Shown here: positions 49,522 through 58,215 of the stretch, in pieces
Layout: each line of letters opens with the position of its first letter
How positions within the stretch are numbered: the stretch's first letter is position 1
From: DASXHD01 sp036488725
Lineage (GTDB): Bacteria; Myxococcota_A; Polyangia; Polyangiales; Polyangiaceae
Direction: 5' to 3'
Length of the DNA: 64,000 bases
Assembly: GCA_036488725.1 (NCBI GenBank)
Contig: DASXHD010000018.1
Coordinates: 1-64,000 of the forward strand
The notes under the pieces: model-generated
What the model saw: the letters and a program-made list of their open reading frames with translations, nothing else
What the model was told of the DNA's origin: nothing
Database searches by the model: none
Made by a program: the position numbers and the translations under genes

Positions 49522-50934
49522 ATGAACGGACCGCCCACGAGCCAGCCCGATTCGCCGCCGCCCACCGGCAACGCGGACGATCCCGTTCACCCGGGCGACG
49601 TCCTCAGCGGGAAGTTTCGCGTCGAGCGCGTGCTCGGCGTCGGCGGCATGGGCGTGGTCGTCGCGGCGACGCACCTCCAGCTCGGGCAGCTCGTCGCGCT
49701 CAAGTTCATGCTGCGGCAGGCGCTGCAATATCCGGACAACGTCGCGCGCTTCGAGCGCGAGGCGCGCGCCGCGGTTCGTTTGCGCAGCGATCACGTCGCC
49801 AAAGTGACCGACGTCGGCCGTCTCGACGACGGCGCCCCGTACATGGTCATGGAATTCCTCGAAGGCGAGGACCTCGATCGCTTCGCACGAAAAAACGCGC
49901 CGCTCCTCGTGCAGACGGCGGTCGATCTTTTGTTGCAAGCCGCCGAAGCGATCGCCGAGGCGCACTCGCTCGGCATCGTTCATCGCGATCTCAAGCCGAA
50001 GAATCTTTTCCTCACGCACCGCCTCAACGGCGAGCCGCTCGTCAAAGTGCTCGATTTCGGCGTCTCGAAGGTGATCGGCGGCGAGGGAGATTTTTCGCTG
50101 ACCGCGACGACGCAGGTCCTCGGCTCGCCGAGCTACATGTCGCCCGAGCAGCTGCGCGCGTCGCGCGACGTCGACCAGCGCACCGACATTTGGGCGCTCG
50201 GCGCGATCCTCTACGAGCTCCTCACCGGGAGCGTCCCCTTCCCTGCGACGACGCTGACGCAGCTGACTGCGATGGTCATCTCGGACCCGCCGCGGCCGAT
50301 CGAGTCGCTCAGGCAAGACGTGCCGACCGCGCTCCGCATGGTCGTCTTGAAGTGTCTCGAGAAGCGCGCCGACGATCGATACCAGAGCGTCGCCGATCTC
50401 GCCGCGGCGCTCGCGCCCTTCGCGTCGGAGATTTCGGTCGCGCTCGCGACGCAACGGATGGCGGGCGCGCTCGGCTCGTCGTCGAATTCGCGGCTCAACG
50501 CGCCGCCGGATCGTCCGTCGTTTCGCGCGCCGGGCGGAAGCACCGACGTCGCGTGGGACCAGACGCAGCTCGCGCCGACCGACCCGAAGCGCAGCAAGGT
50601 GATCCCGATCGCGATCGCCGTGTCGCTCGCGTCGGCCATTCTCGGCGCTGCGGTCGTCCTCGGCGTGCTTCACAAAAACTCGGCAGGTCCCCAGTCGCCG
50701 TCGACGCCGAGCGCGACCTCCGCGCCGCCGCTGCCGACGGTGCGCGATCCGATTTCGCCGCCGGTCGTTTCGGGCGTCGAGCGTCCGCCGCCGATTTCGG
50801 TGGTGCCTACGCCGACGCAAACCGCCGCGCCGATCGCGACGCATCACGTCGCCGGTCCGGTCAGACACGACGCCGGCCCGCACGCCCATCCGCAGAGCAG
50901 CAGTGAGGGCGATCTTCCGAGCACACGAAATTAA
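49522..50934 (+). CDS. Ser/Thr protein kinase, single-pass membrane
   Basis: A 470-residue kinase with all catalytic motifs: VLGVGGMGVVVAA, QLVALKFML, IVHRDLKPKNLF, VLDFGVSK, SPEQ and RTDIWALGAI. A short Pro/Ser head precedes the catalytic domain (about residues 30-300). One membrane segment (VIPIAIAVSLASAILGAAVVLGVL, about 358-381) and a Pro/Thr/His tail follow. Third kinase in the window with a TPR-like partner directly after it. An AT-rich inverted repeat, GAAATT-AA-AATTTC, covers the stop at 50927-50940. Confidence 0.92.
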   Translation: MNGPPTSQPDSPPPTGNADDPVHPGDVLSGKFRVERVLGVGGMGVVVAATHLQLGQLVALKFMLRQALQYPDNVARFEREARAAVRLRSDHVAKVTDVGRLDDGAPYMVMEFLEGEDLDRFARKNAPLLVQTAVDLLLQAAEAIAEAHSLGIVHRDLKPKNLFLTHRLNGEPLVKVLDFGVSKVIGGEGDFSLTATTQVLGSPSYMSPEQLRASRDVDQRTDIWALGAILYELLTGSVPFPATTLTQLTAMVISDPPRPIESLRQDVPTALRMVVLKCLEKRADDRYQSVADLAAALAPFASEISVALATQRMAGALGSSSNSRLNAPPDRPSFRAPGGSTDVAWDQTQLAPTDPKRSKVIPIAIAVSLASAILGAAVVLGVLHKNSAGPQSPSTPSATSAPPLPTVRDPISPPVVSGVERPPPISVVPTPTQTAAPIATHHVAGPVRHDAGPHAHPQSSSEGDLPSTRN

Positions 50935-50945
50935 AATTTCAAAAA

Positions 50946-51926
50946 ATGAAAACGCGAACTTGGTTGGGGTTGGGATTGGGCGCGGCGATGTTGTGCCCGT
51001 CGATCGCGCGGGCCGCGGGCGCCGACGACAAAGCGGCCGCGCAGGCGCTCTTCGACGACGGGCGCAAGCTGATGGAGCAAGGCAAGTACGCCGAGGCTTG
51101 TCCGAAGCTCGAGTCGAGCGAACGGCTCGATCCGGGCGCGGGCACGCTCTTGAACCTCGCGGCTTGCTACGACAAGAACGGGCAGACCGCGAGCGCGTGG
51201 GTCACGTACACCGACGCGGCAACCGCTTCGCAAGACCGTCACCCCGATTGGGCGGCGCGCGCGACCGCTCGCGCGAAGGCGCTTTTTCCGGGGCTCTCGC
51301 ATTTGACCGTCGACGTGCCGAACGCGCCCGACGGCCTCGAGGTGAAGCGCGACGGCAAAGTGCTCGAGTCGGGAAGCTACGGGACGGCGATGCCGGTCGA
51401 CCCCGGGCATCACATGATCGACGCGACCGCGCCGGGGAAATTGCCGTTTCATCAAGAGGTCGACGTCGGCGCGCGCGGCGCGCAATCGAACGTCACCGTG
51501 AAGCTCGACCCCGCGCCCGTCGCGACCGTGCAGCATCCCGAGGAGCATCCGACGACCGGCGCGACGACGACCGAGCCCGCCCTGCGTGACACCGGGCGCG
51601 GCAACGGGATGCGCATCGCAGGTCTCACGGTGCTCGGCGTCGGCGTGGCCGGCGTCATCGTCGGCGGCGTCTTCGGCGGCCTCGCGATCGGAAAAAAGAA
51701 CGACGCGGCGGGCATGTGCTTGCCCGACTTTTCGAAATGCACGAGCGCGGGCAAAGCCGTCGTCGACGACGGGCTCACCTTCGCGAACGTTTCGACCGTC
51801 GCGTTCATCGCCGGCGGCGTGCTCGCGGCCGTCGGGCTCGTCGTCTTCCTCGTCGCGCCTTCGTCCAAGGAGCGCGTCGCCGTGTCGATCGCTCCGACCG
51901 GCGTCATCCTTCGAGGGACGTTTTGA
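50946..51926 (+). CDS. TPR-like membrane partner of the upstream kinase
   Basis: A 326-residue protein with signal peptide MKTRTWLGLGLGAAMLCPSIARA. It has TPR-like helices (AQALFDDGRKLMEQGKYAEACPKL, TLLNLAACYDKNGQTASAWVTY), a PEGA-like beta segment (GLEVKRDGKVLESGSYG, close to that in the product of 12620-13678) and two membrane segments with Cys residues between them near the C-terminus. It starts 11 nt after the kinase stop. Paralogous to 12620-13678 and, less closely, 38624-39643. Confidence 0.75.
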   Translation: MKTRTWLGLGLGAAMLCPSIARAAGADDKAAAQALFDDGRKLMEQGKYAEACPKLESSERLDPGAGTLLNLAACYDKNGQTASAWVTYTDAATASQDRHPDWAARATARAKALFPGLSHLTVDVPNAPDGLEVKRDGKVLESGSYGTAMPVDPGHHMIDATAPGKLPFHQEVDVGARGAQSNVTVKLDPAPVATVQHPEEHPTTGATTTEPALRDTGRGNGMRIAGLTVLGVGVAGVIVGGVFGGLAIGKKNDAAGMCLPDFSKCTSAGKAVVDDGLTFANVSTVAFIAGGVLAAVGLVVFLVAPSSKERVAVSIAPTGVILRGTF

Positions 51927-53029
51927 GGAGCCTCGGCATCGTCTTCGCGCTCGGGTGCGCCGCGTCGGCCCTCGCGTGCAGCTCGATCCTCGGCTTGCAA
52001 GAACCGACCATCGACGACGGCGTCGCCGACGGCAACGGCGCCGACTCGCCCGCGTCCGATTCGGCGCAAGAAGGCTCGCCCGGCGACGGCGGCGGCGCGC
52101 CGGTTCAACTCTTCAACGCGCGCGTTCGCCGCATCGCGGTCGACGACACGAGCGTCTACTACACCGAGATGTTCGACTACGTCGTCGGCAAGATCGGCAA
52201 AGACGGCACGGGCCAAGTCGCGCTCGGCAACGGGTCGGCGGTCACCGGGTATTTTCCGAACACGATCGCGATCGACGCGACCGACGTCTTCTGGACGTCA
52301 ATCAACGGCATCCACCAGTGCGCGAAGGCTGGCTGTGGCAACGCGCCGATCAACGTGATCGACGACAACACGAGCACGTGGGGGCCCGGCGCGATCGGCG
52401 TCGACGCGACGACCATCTACTTCGTCAACTACGACGAGAACGCGCAAACGTACTCGATCCAAAAAGTTCCGAAGGGCGCCGCGAACGGCACCGTGACGGC
52501 GCTCGTTCCGACGGCGAGCCTTCCGTGCGCGACGATCAACCACATGATCCTCGATGGCGCTTACGTGTATTTTACATGTGACGAAGGCCCGGTCGCCCGC
52601 GCGTCGACCTCGTCGGGCGCGGTCGAGGTGCTGACCGCCGCGACCCCGCCGCCCAACCCGGACACCTTCGTGAAGACGGCGACCTCGCTTTATTTCGGGC
52701 AGTTCCTCGAGCAAGCGACGATCTACCAGATGCCCGTCGCGACCGGTTCCACGCCCAGCCCGATCGCGCTGACGCAGGCGTACGTCAACGGCATGGGCGT
52801 CGACTCGAACTACCTTTACTGGGCGAACGTCGGCGTCACGCTCGACAACGGCGGCGGCACGGTGAATCGCTGCGCGCTCACTTCGTGCTCGACGTCGACG
52901 CAGACCCTCGCCACCAAGATCGACGTGCCGACGGATCTCGCGGTGGACACGACCTCGATCTACTGGGCGGCCAACGGAAACGGCGACACGGCGAACACCG
53001 GCGTGTGGAAGATGGACAAGCCGCAATGA
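51923..53029 (+). CDS. Beta-propeller-like lipoprotein, first of a tandem pair
   Basis: A 368-residue lipoprotein that starts at a TTG inside the previous stop codon. Lipobox in ALACSSILGLQEP. It has about six repeats of the form IAVDDTSVYYTEM, IAIDATDVFWTS, IGVDATTIYFVNY, MGVDSNYLYWAN and LAVDTTSIYWAA, the pattern of YVTN/NHL-like propellers. It shares ILGLQEPTxDD just after the lipid anchor with the next gene. The codons for AYVYFTCD (52555-52578) contain a TGYANNNTRCA site with rare codons. Confidence 0.7.
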   Translation: MRSLGIVFALGCAASALACSSILGLQEPTIDDGVADGNGADSPASDSAQEGSPGDGGGAPVQLFNARVRRIAVDDTSVYYTEMFDYVVGKIGKDGTGQVALGNGSAVTGYFPNTIAIDATDVFWTSINGIHQCAKAGCGNAPINVIDDNTSTWGPGAIGVDATTIYFVNYDENAQTYSIQKVPKGAANGTVTALVPTASLPCATINHMILDGAYVYFTCDEGPVARASTSSGAVEVLTAATPPPNPDTFVKTATSLYFGQFLEQATIYQMPVATGSTPSPIALTQAYVNGMGVDSNYLYWANVGVTLDNGGGTVNRCALTSCSTSTQTLATKIDVPTDLAVDTTSIYWAANGNGDTANTGVWKMDKPQ

Positions 53030-54111
53030 GGACGCGCGTCACGCTGCTCGTTTTTCTCGCCGCGGCCGCGCCGGCTTGCGGCTCCATCCTCGGCCTCCAG
53101 GAGCCCACCGTCGACGACACGATCGAGGCCGGCGGCGACAGCGGCGGGAGCGACGGCGGCGGCGGAGACGGCGGCCCGAGCGCGCCGGTCGTCATCGCGC
53201 AAAACCAGGGCGGCCCGTTCATGGTCGCGCAGTCGGGCTCGCGCGTCGTCTGGACCAACTTCATCGGCAGCACGGTCTCGAGCATCGACAAGTTCGACGG
53301 CGGCATGACGCTCATGGCCGCCGACCCGCTCGCCGATCAGCCCATCGGGCTCGCGGTCGACGACAGTGGCGTCTACTTCGCCAACACCGGCACCTCCGGC
53401 ACGGTGCTCCACTGCGGCGGCGCGACGTGCGCGGCGAGCGACGTCGTCTTCGACGCCGGTTTCACCAACACCGATCTCGTCCGCAACGGCGCGCTCACGT
53501 ATTTTCTCCAAGCCGACAACGACGAGATCGATCGCATGAACGCGGACGGCAGCGGCCGCCAGTCGATCGCGACGACCGACACCAACAACTTCGAACGTTT
53601 TCTCGCGCGCATCGCGACCGACGGCACGAACATGTACTGGACCGAGCCGCTCAACGACACGATCCTGCGCAAGCCCATCAGCGGCGGCTCGCCGACGACG
53701 ATCTTCACCGCGTCGAGCGGCGCGTCGCCGAGCGCGGTCCTCGTCGACGGCACGACGCTCTACTTCGCGGTGCTCGGACAAGACAACGGGCAAGGCACCG
53801 TCTCGTCGAGCGCCCTCGACGGCAGCGGCGTGCAGACGATCGCGGCGTCGCAGCATTTCCCTTACGAGCTCGCGGTAGATGCAAACTACATCTATTGGAC
53901 CGCCGAGGGCGACGCCGACGCGAGCGGCAACCCGCTGGGCAACGGCGGCGTGTTTCGCTGCGCCAAGAGCGGCTGCGGCGGCAACCCTGATCAGCTCGCG
54001 AGCAACCTGAACGACGCGCGCGGCATCGCCGTCGACGACACCACGATTTATTTCGCCACCTTCGAGACCGGCAAGGGCGACGGCAAAATCTGGAAGATGG
54101 CGAAGCCCTAG
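53026..54111 (+). CDS. Beta-propeller-like lipoprotein, second of a tandem pair
   Basis: The paralogue of the preceding gene: 361 residues, lipobox APACGSILGLQEP, Gly/Asp linker, and repeats such as LAVDDSGVYFANT, IATDGTNMYWTE, VLVDGTTLYFAV, LAVDANYIYWTA and IAVDDTTIYFAT. It overlaps the first by 4 nt (ATGA). Both likely expose a propeller at the cell surface; ligands unknown. A TGYANNNTRCA site is in the DANYI codons at 53880-53890. Confidence 0.7.
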   Translation: MRTRVTLLVFLAAAAPACGSILGLQEPTVDDTIEAGGDSGGSDGGGGDGGPSAPVVIAQNQGGPFMVAQSGSRVVWTNFIGSTVSSIDKFDGGMTLMAADPLADQPIGLAVDDSGVYFANTGTSGTVLHCGGATCAASDVVFDAGFTNTDLVRNGALTYFLQADNDEIDRMNADGSGRQSIATTDTNNFERFLARIATDGTNMYWTEPLNDTILRKPISGGSPTTIFTASSGASPSAVLVDGTTLYFAVLGQDNGQGTVSSSALDGSGVQTIAASQHFPYELAVDANYIYWTAEGDADASGNPLGNGGVFRCAKSGCGGNPDQLASNLNDARGIAVDDTTIYFATFETGKGDGKIWKMAKP

Positions 54112-54121
54112 CCTCGTAAGC

Positions 54122-54886
54122 TCACATCGAGAGGCCGCCGTCGACGTCGATGGTGCGGCCGTCGAAGTAGTCGCACTCGAGGACGAATTTCACGGCGAGC
54201 CAGAGGTCCTCGACGACGCCGATGCGGCCCACGGGGATCGCGGCGACGAGCGCGTCGCGCGCTTTTTGGTTCATGCCTTGGGTCATCGGCGTCTCGACCA
54301 TCCCCGGCGCGACGGCGCCGACGCGGACGCCGAACGGCGCGAACTCTTTCGACCACGTGACCGTGTTGGCGGCGAGCGCGGCCTTCGCGGCGGTGTAGTT
54401 CGACTGCCCGCGGTTACCGTGTCGGGCGACGCTCGACATGTTGACGACGACGCCGGGCCGCTGATTGGTGGCGACCATCTTGGCGACCACGTCGCGCGTC
54501 ATGAGCGTCGCGCCGGTGAGGTTCACGCCGATGACCGCGTCCCACTGCTCTTTCGAGAGGACTTTGACCGCGCCCGTCTCTTTGTCTTTTTTGACGAGCA
54601 GGCCGTCGCGCAAGATGCCGGCGTTGTTGACGAGTCCGTTGAGGCCGCCCATCGCGCCGTGCGCCCACTCGACGAACGCGTGCACGTCGGCTTCGTCGGC
54701 GACGTTGAGCTTCTTCGCGTGGCACTTGCCGGGGCCTTTTGCGAGGCCGGTCGTTTCGGTGAGGCCGGCTTCGTTGACGTCGCCGATGGCGACCTGCGCG
54801 CCGGCTTCGACGAGGCGAACCGCGAAGTGACGGCCCATGCCGCTGGCGCCGCCGGTGACGATGATCTTGAGATCGGAGAGCTTCAT
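54122..54886 (-). CDS. Short-chain dehydrogenase/reductase
   Basis: A 254-residue NAD(P)-dependent oxidoreductase of the classical SDR family: IIVTGGASGMG (cofactor), VNNAGIL, the catalytic serine in NMSSVARHG, the catalytic SNYTAAKAAL (Tyr and Lys), and PGMVETPMT. It ends IDVDGGLSM, as FabG-like and 3-hydroxyacyl-CoA dehydrogenases do. The substrate cannot be told from this. It stops 10 nt past the convergent lipoprotein gene's stop. Confidence 0.9.
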   Translation of the reverse strand: MKLSDLKIIVTGGASGMGRHFAVRLVEAGAQVAIGDVNEAGLTETTGLAKGPGKCHAKKLNVADEADVHAFVEWAHGAMGGLNGLVNNAGILRDGLLVKKDKETGAVKVLSKEQWDAVIGVNLTGATLMTRDVVAKMVATNQRPGVVVNMSSVARHGNRGQSNYTAAKAALAANTVTWSKEFAPFGVRVGAVAPGMVETPMTQGMNQKARDALVAAIPVGRIGVVEDLWLAVKFVLECDYFDGRTIDVDGGLSM

Positions 54887-54949
54887 GGCGCGCAAACCTA
54901 TCAAAAAAGCCTTTCGTTCGGGGCCGCGATGTGGAAAGTTCGCGGACCG

Positions 54950-55396
54950 ATGAAGAGGCTTTCTTCCTGGCCGATTTCGGCCGCGGTGGCGCTCGCGCTC
55001 GCCGGCGTGCTCGGTTCCGGCGGGTGCACGACGCACGGCGAAGGCGGCCGCTGCGATCCGGGAAACAAGTCGACGACCGACGGCACGTTCCTCGATTGCG
55101 ACACGGGCCTCACGTGCGTGTCGGGCTCGGAGCTCGAGCTGCCCGACGGCGGCGGCCATCCGAGCGGAAACTTCTGCTGCCCCGTCGATCGCACTGGGCT
55201 GCCGCTCGGCGACATCTGTTTGCTCAGCCCGACCTCGCCCGGCAGCGACGCGTCCATCGGTGACAGCGCGCCCGATTCGACGGTGAACGACGCGACGACG
55301 GATCAATCGAACGACGTCGTCACGAGCGACGCGCCGGTCGACTCGCCCGTGACCGACGCCGCCGACGACTCGGCGACCGACGCCAGCGGAGAGTGA
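54950..55396 (+). CDS. Lipoprotein with small Cys-rich domain
   Basis: A 148-residue lipoprotein (ALAGVLGSGGCTTHGEGGRC) with six Cys in about 60 residues (RCDPGNKS, DCDTGLTCVSG, NFCCPVD, DICLLSP), then an Asp/Ser/Thr/Ala tail with no fold. An in-frame ATG seven codons earlier (54929) is possible, but the signal peptide starts at 54950. First gene of the long plus-strand chain that ends with the modABC genes. Confidence 0.6.
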   Translation: MKRLSSWPISAAVALALAGVLGSGGCTTHGEGGRCDPGNKSTTDGTFLDCDTGLTCVSGSELELPDGGGHPSGNFCCPVDRTGLPLGDICLLSPTSPGSDASIGDSAPDSTVNDATTDQSNDVVTSDAPVDSPVTDAADDSATDASGE

Positions 55397-55400
55397 CCGC

Positions 55401-55658
55401 GTGGGTCTGCCGCACCTCGTCGACTTCGCGCAGCAGGCGCTCATTCTCGCGGCGCTCGTGTCGCTGCCGGTCGTCGGCATCGCGGCGATCGTGGGTTTGC
55501 TCGTCGCGGCGGTGCAAGCGGCCGCGCAAATTCAGGACCCGACGATCTCGCACTTGCCGCGCGTTTTGGCGGTGATCGCGGCGCTCGTGGTGCTCGGACC
55601 GTGGATGGGTCACCAGATCGCCGGCTTCACCGAGCGGGCGATTGCGATGATCCAGTGA
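55401..55658 (+). CDS. Solitary FliQ/SctS-family type III export component
   Basis: An 85-residue protein with two membrane helices, close to the usual 86-90 residues of FliQ/SctS: LVDFAQQALILAALVSLPVVGI, then VGLLVAAVQAAAQIQDPTISHLPRVLAVI, ending GPWMGHQIAGFTERAIAMIQ. The QxAxQIQ-x2-TIS segment is the family hallmark. GTG start 4 nt after the lipoprotein stop; the next gene overlaps it by 4 nt (GTGA). No other flagellar or injectisome gene is in the window, so it is isolated or a relic. Confidence 0.8.
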   Translation: MGLPHLVDFAQQALILAALVSLPVVGIAAIVGLLVAAVQAAAQIQDPTISHLPRVLAVIAALVVLGPWMGHQIAGFTERAIAMIQ

Positions 55659-56554
55659 AGTTGCTCGCGGAGCGCGCGCGGGTCGTGCGCGCCGTTCGCG
55701 CGTTCTTCGAGTCGCGCGGCTTCGTCGAGGTCGAGACGCCTGCGATCGTCCCGTCGCCCGGGATGGACTTGCACCTCGACGCGTTCGCCGTCGAGCGCGG
55801 ATATCTGATCACGTCGCCCGAATATCAAATGAAGCGGCTCCTCGCCGACGGTTGGGAGCGCATCTTCCAGATCGCGCGCTGTTTTCGGCGCGGCGAGCGA
55901 GGCGCGCAGCACAACCCGGAATTTACCATGGTGGAATGGTACCGTGGTAACGGCGGCGCCGAGGACGTGATGCGCGACACCGAGCAGCTCGCGGCGGCCG
56001 TATCGGGCGGCGCGTTTCGCGTCGACGGAAGGGTCATCGACGGGCGGCCACCGTTTTCGCGCATCACGGTGTGCGACGCATTTCAGCGCTTCGCCGGCGT
56101 GAGCGAAGCCGACGTGCTCGCCTGGGCCGCGTCGGACGAGGACCGATATTTTCGGACGTGGGTCGAGCGCGTCGAGCCGCGCATCGCCGAGATGGATCGC
56201 GCGGTCTTCGTCGTCGATTATCCGGCGCCGATGGCTTCGCTCGCCCGGCAGAAACCGAGCGACGCTCGGTTTTGTGAACGGTTCGAGCTCTACGTCGCGG
56301 GGATCGAGCTATGCAACGGTTTCGGCGAGCTCACCGACCCGCGCGAGCAGCGCGCGCGGTTCGAGCACGACCAAGCCGCGCGAAAAGCGCGGGGCCTCCC
56401 GGTCTATCCGATCGACGAGAAATTCATGGCGGCGCTCGAACGCGGGATGCCGCCGTCCGGCGGAAACGCGCTCGGCGTCGACCGCCTCGTCGCGCTCGTC
56501 TGCGGGACGACCGACATCCGCCGCGTGATCGCCTTTTCGGCCGACGACGTTTGA
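55655..56554 (+). CDS. epmA: EF-P beta-lysine ligase (lysyl-tRNA-synthetase-like)
   Basis: A 299-residue protein equal to the catalytic core of class II lysyl-tRNA synthetases without the anticodon-binding domain, as in EpmA/GenX, which modifies elongation factor P. Motif 2 reads FRRGERGAQHNPEFTMVEWY, the EpmA type; motif 3 is in GGNALGVDRLVALV; the amino-acid pocket has SPEYQMKRLL and ELCNGFGELTD. GTG start overlaps the fliQ stop. Neither EF-P nor the epmB partner is in the window. Alternative reading: a tRNA-synthetase paralogue with another target. Confidence 0.9.
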   Translation: MKLLAERARVVRAVRAFFESRGFVEVETPAIVPSPGMDLHLDAFAVERGYLITSPEYQMKRLLADGWERIFQIARCFRRGERGAQHNPEFTMVEWYRGNGGAEDVMRDTEQLAAAVSGGAFRVDGRVIDGRPPFSRITVCDAFQRFAGVSEADVLAWAASDEDRYFRTWVERVEPRIAEMDRAVFVVDYPAPMASLARQKPSDARFCERFELYVAGIELCNGFGELTDPREQRARFEHDQAARKARGLPVYPIDEKFMAALERGMPPSGGNALGVDRLVALVCGTTDIRRVIAFSADDV

Positions 56555-56572
56555 GGCTACTCTCGGCGCGCT

Positions 56573-57760
56573 TTGCTCTCGTTCGAAGAAGCCCAGACAC
56601 GCGTGCTCGCGCTCGCGAAGACGCTCGCGTCCGAGCGTGCGGATCTCGCCGCCGCGCTCGGGCGCGTGCTCGCCGACGACGTGCGAGCCTCGGTGGATGC
56701 GCCGGCGTTCGACGCGAGCACGATGGACGGTTACGCGGTGCGCGCCGGCGAGGTCGGCGACGCGATGCCGGTCGTCGGTGAGTCGCGCGCGGGCGGGAGC
56801 GCGCCCGACCTTCCGCCGAGGAGCGCGTGCCGAATTTTCACGGGTGCGCCGATGCCGGCGGGCGCGGACGCAGTCGTGATGCAAGAAGAGGCCGACCGCG
56901 ACGGCGATCGCGTTCGTTTTCGGACGCGGCCTGCGCCGGGCGCGTTCGTGCGACACCGCGGCGACGATTTGCGCGCCGGCGAAGTCGCGCTCGCGCGCGG
57001 CACGCGCGTCGGCGCCGCGGAAGTTGCAATGCTCGCGAGCCTCGACTGCGCGAGCGCGCTCGTCGCGCGTGCGCCGCGCGTCGCGATCGTTCCGACCGGG
57101 GACGAGCTGCGCGCTCCCGGCGCGTCCGGCACGGCGGCGTCCATTCCCGAGTCCAATTCGCCCGCGCTCGCGGCGATGGCCTCGCGCGCCGGCGCGAAAG
57201 TCGATCGACGCCCGCCCGTCGGCGACGACGCCGCGCGCGCGCGCGAAGCGTTCGAGTCGGCGCTCGCGGCGAGCGACGTCTTGGTCACGATCGGCGGCGT
57301 CAGCGTCGGCGAGCACGACGTCGTGAAAGACGCGCTCGAGGCGTGCGGCGTGCGTTTGGATTTTTGGCGCGTCGCGATCAAACCAGGCAAGCCGCTCGCC
57401 GTCGGCACGCGCGGCGACACGGTCGTGATTGGATTGCCCGGAAATCCGGTGTCGGCGCTCGTCACCTTCGCGCTCTTCGGCGTGCCGCTACTCCGCGTGA
57501 TGCAAGGCGATCGCTTGCCGCGTCCGCGCGCGCGTCGCGCGACGCTCGCGTCGCCGGTCGCGCGCAAAGCAGGCCGGCTCGAGCTCGCTCGCGCGCGTCT
57601 CGACGAGAGCGGCCGCGTCCAATTGCTTCCGAATCAAGCGAGCGCCGCGATCGTCGGACTCTGCCGCGCCGACGTGCTTGCGTGCATCCCCGCGGATTGC
57701 GAGCGTCTCGAAGCGGGCGCCGCGATCGACGTGTACGATCGCGAGGAGCTCGGCCTATGA
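56573..57760 (+). CDS. moeA: Molybdopterin molybdenumtransferase MoeA
   Basis: A 395-residue enzyme that inserts molybdenum into adenylated molybdopterin. Seen: STMDGYAVRA, FTGAPMPAGADAVVMQEE, PTGDELR (typical of the family), VTIGGVSVGEHDVV, and GLPGNPVSALVTF. It starts at TTG (56573), 18 nt after epmA. The stop overlaps the moaC start by 4 nt. Codons around the RVP region are normal for this genome. Confidence 0.95.
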   Translation: MLSFEEAQTRVLALAKTLASERADLAAALGRVLADDVRASVDAPAFDASTMDGYAVRAGEVGDAMPVVGESRAGGSAPDLPPRSACRIFTGAPMPAGADAVVMQEEADRDGDRVRFRTRPAPGAFVRHRGDDLRAGEVALARGTRVGAAEVAMLASLDCASALVARAPRVAIVPTGDELRAPGASGTAASIPESNSPALAAMASRAGAKVDRRPPVGDDAARAREAFESALAASDVLVTIGGVSVGEHDVVKDALEACGVRLDFWRVAIKPGKPLAVGTRGDTVVIGLPGNPVSALVTFALFGVPLLRVMQGDRLPRPRARRATLASPVARKAGRLELARARLDESGRVQLLPNQASAAIVGLCRADVLACIPADCERLEAGAAIDVYDREELGL

Positions 57761-58215
57761 AGCTCTCGCACATCGACGACAAGGGCCGCGTACGGATGGT
57801 CGACGTCGGCGACAAGCCCACGACCGATCGCGTGGCCCGCGCAGAAGCGATCGTCACGATGAGCAAAAAGACGCGGGCGCTTGCCACGAGCGGCCGCGGA
57901 AAGAAAGGCGACGTCCTCGCCGCCGCGCGGATCGCGGGGATTCAAGCCGGAAAACGCACGCCCGAGTGGATCCCGCTCTGCCATCACGTCGCGCTCTCGT
58001 CGATCGCGATCGACATCACCGCTGCGGCGCGGGGCCTCCGCATCGAAGCGACCGCGCGCGCAGTCGACCGCACCGGCGTCGAGATGGAAGCGCTCGTCGC
58101 CGCGAGCGCCGCGGCGCTCACGGTTTACGACATGCTCAAATCGGTCGAGCGGGGGATGACGCTCTCGGTTCGTCTGCTCGAGAAGCGCGGCGGCAAGGCG
58201 GATTGGCGACGATGA
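57757..58215 (+). CDS. moaC: Cyclic pyranopterin monophosphate synthase MoaC
   Basis: A 152-residue enzyme making cyclic pyranopterin monophosphate from the product of MoaA. Seen: KGRVRMVDVGDKPTTDRVARAEA, KKGDVLAAARIAGIQAGKRT, PLCHHVALSSI and the active-site stretch YDMLKSVERGM (Asp and Lys). Normal length. The start overlaps the moeA stop and the end overlaps the first ATPase gene, both by 4 nt. moaA itself is not in this window. Confidence 0.96.
   Translation: MKLSHIDDKGRVRMVDVGDKPTTDRVARAEAIVTMSKKTRALATSGRGKKGDVLAAARIAGIQAGKRTPEWIPLCHHVALSSIAIDITAAARGLRIEATARAVDRTGVEMEALVAASAAALTVYDMLKSVERGMTLSVRLLEKRGGKADWRR

Noticed and set aside
50927..50940. GAAATTAAAATTTC hairpin as a terminator after the kinase gene
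   Set aside because: It is short, has a 2-nt loop, lacks a T-run on the right side, and the partner gene follows 11 nt later as in the other cassettes.
55401..55658. Start of a flagellar or injectisome operon
   Set aside because: Only the FliQ/SctS gene is here; neighbours are lipoprotein, EpmA and molybdenum cofactor genes.
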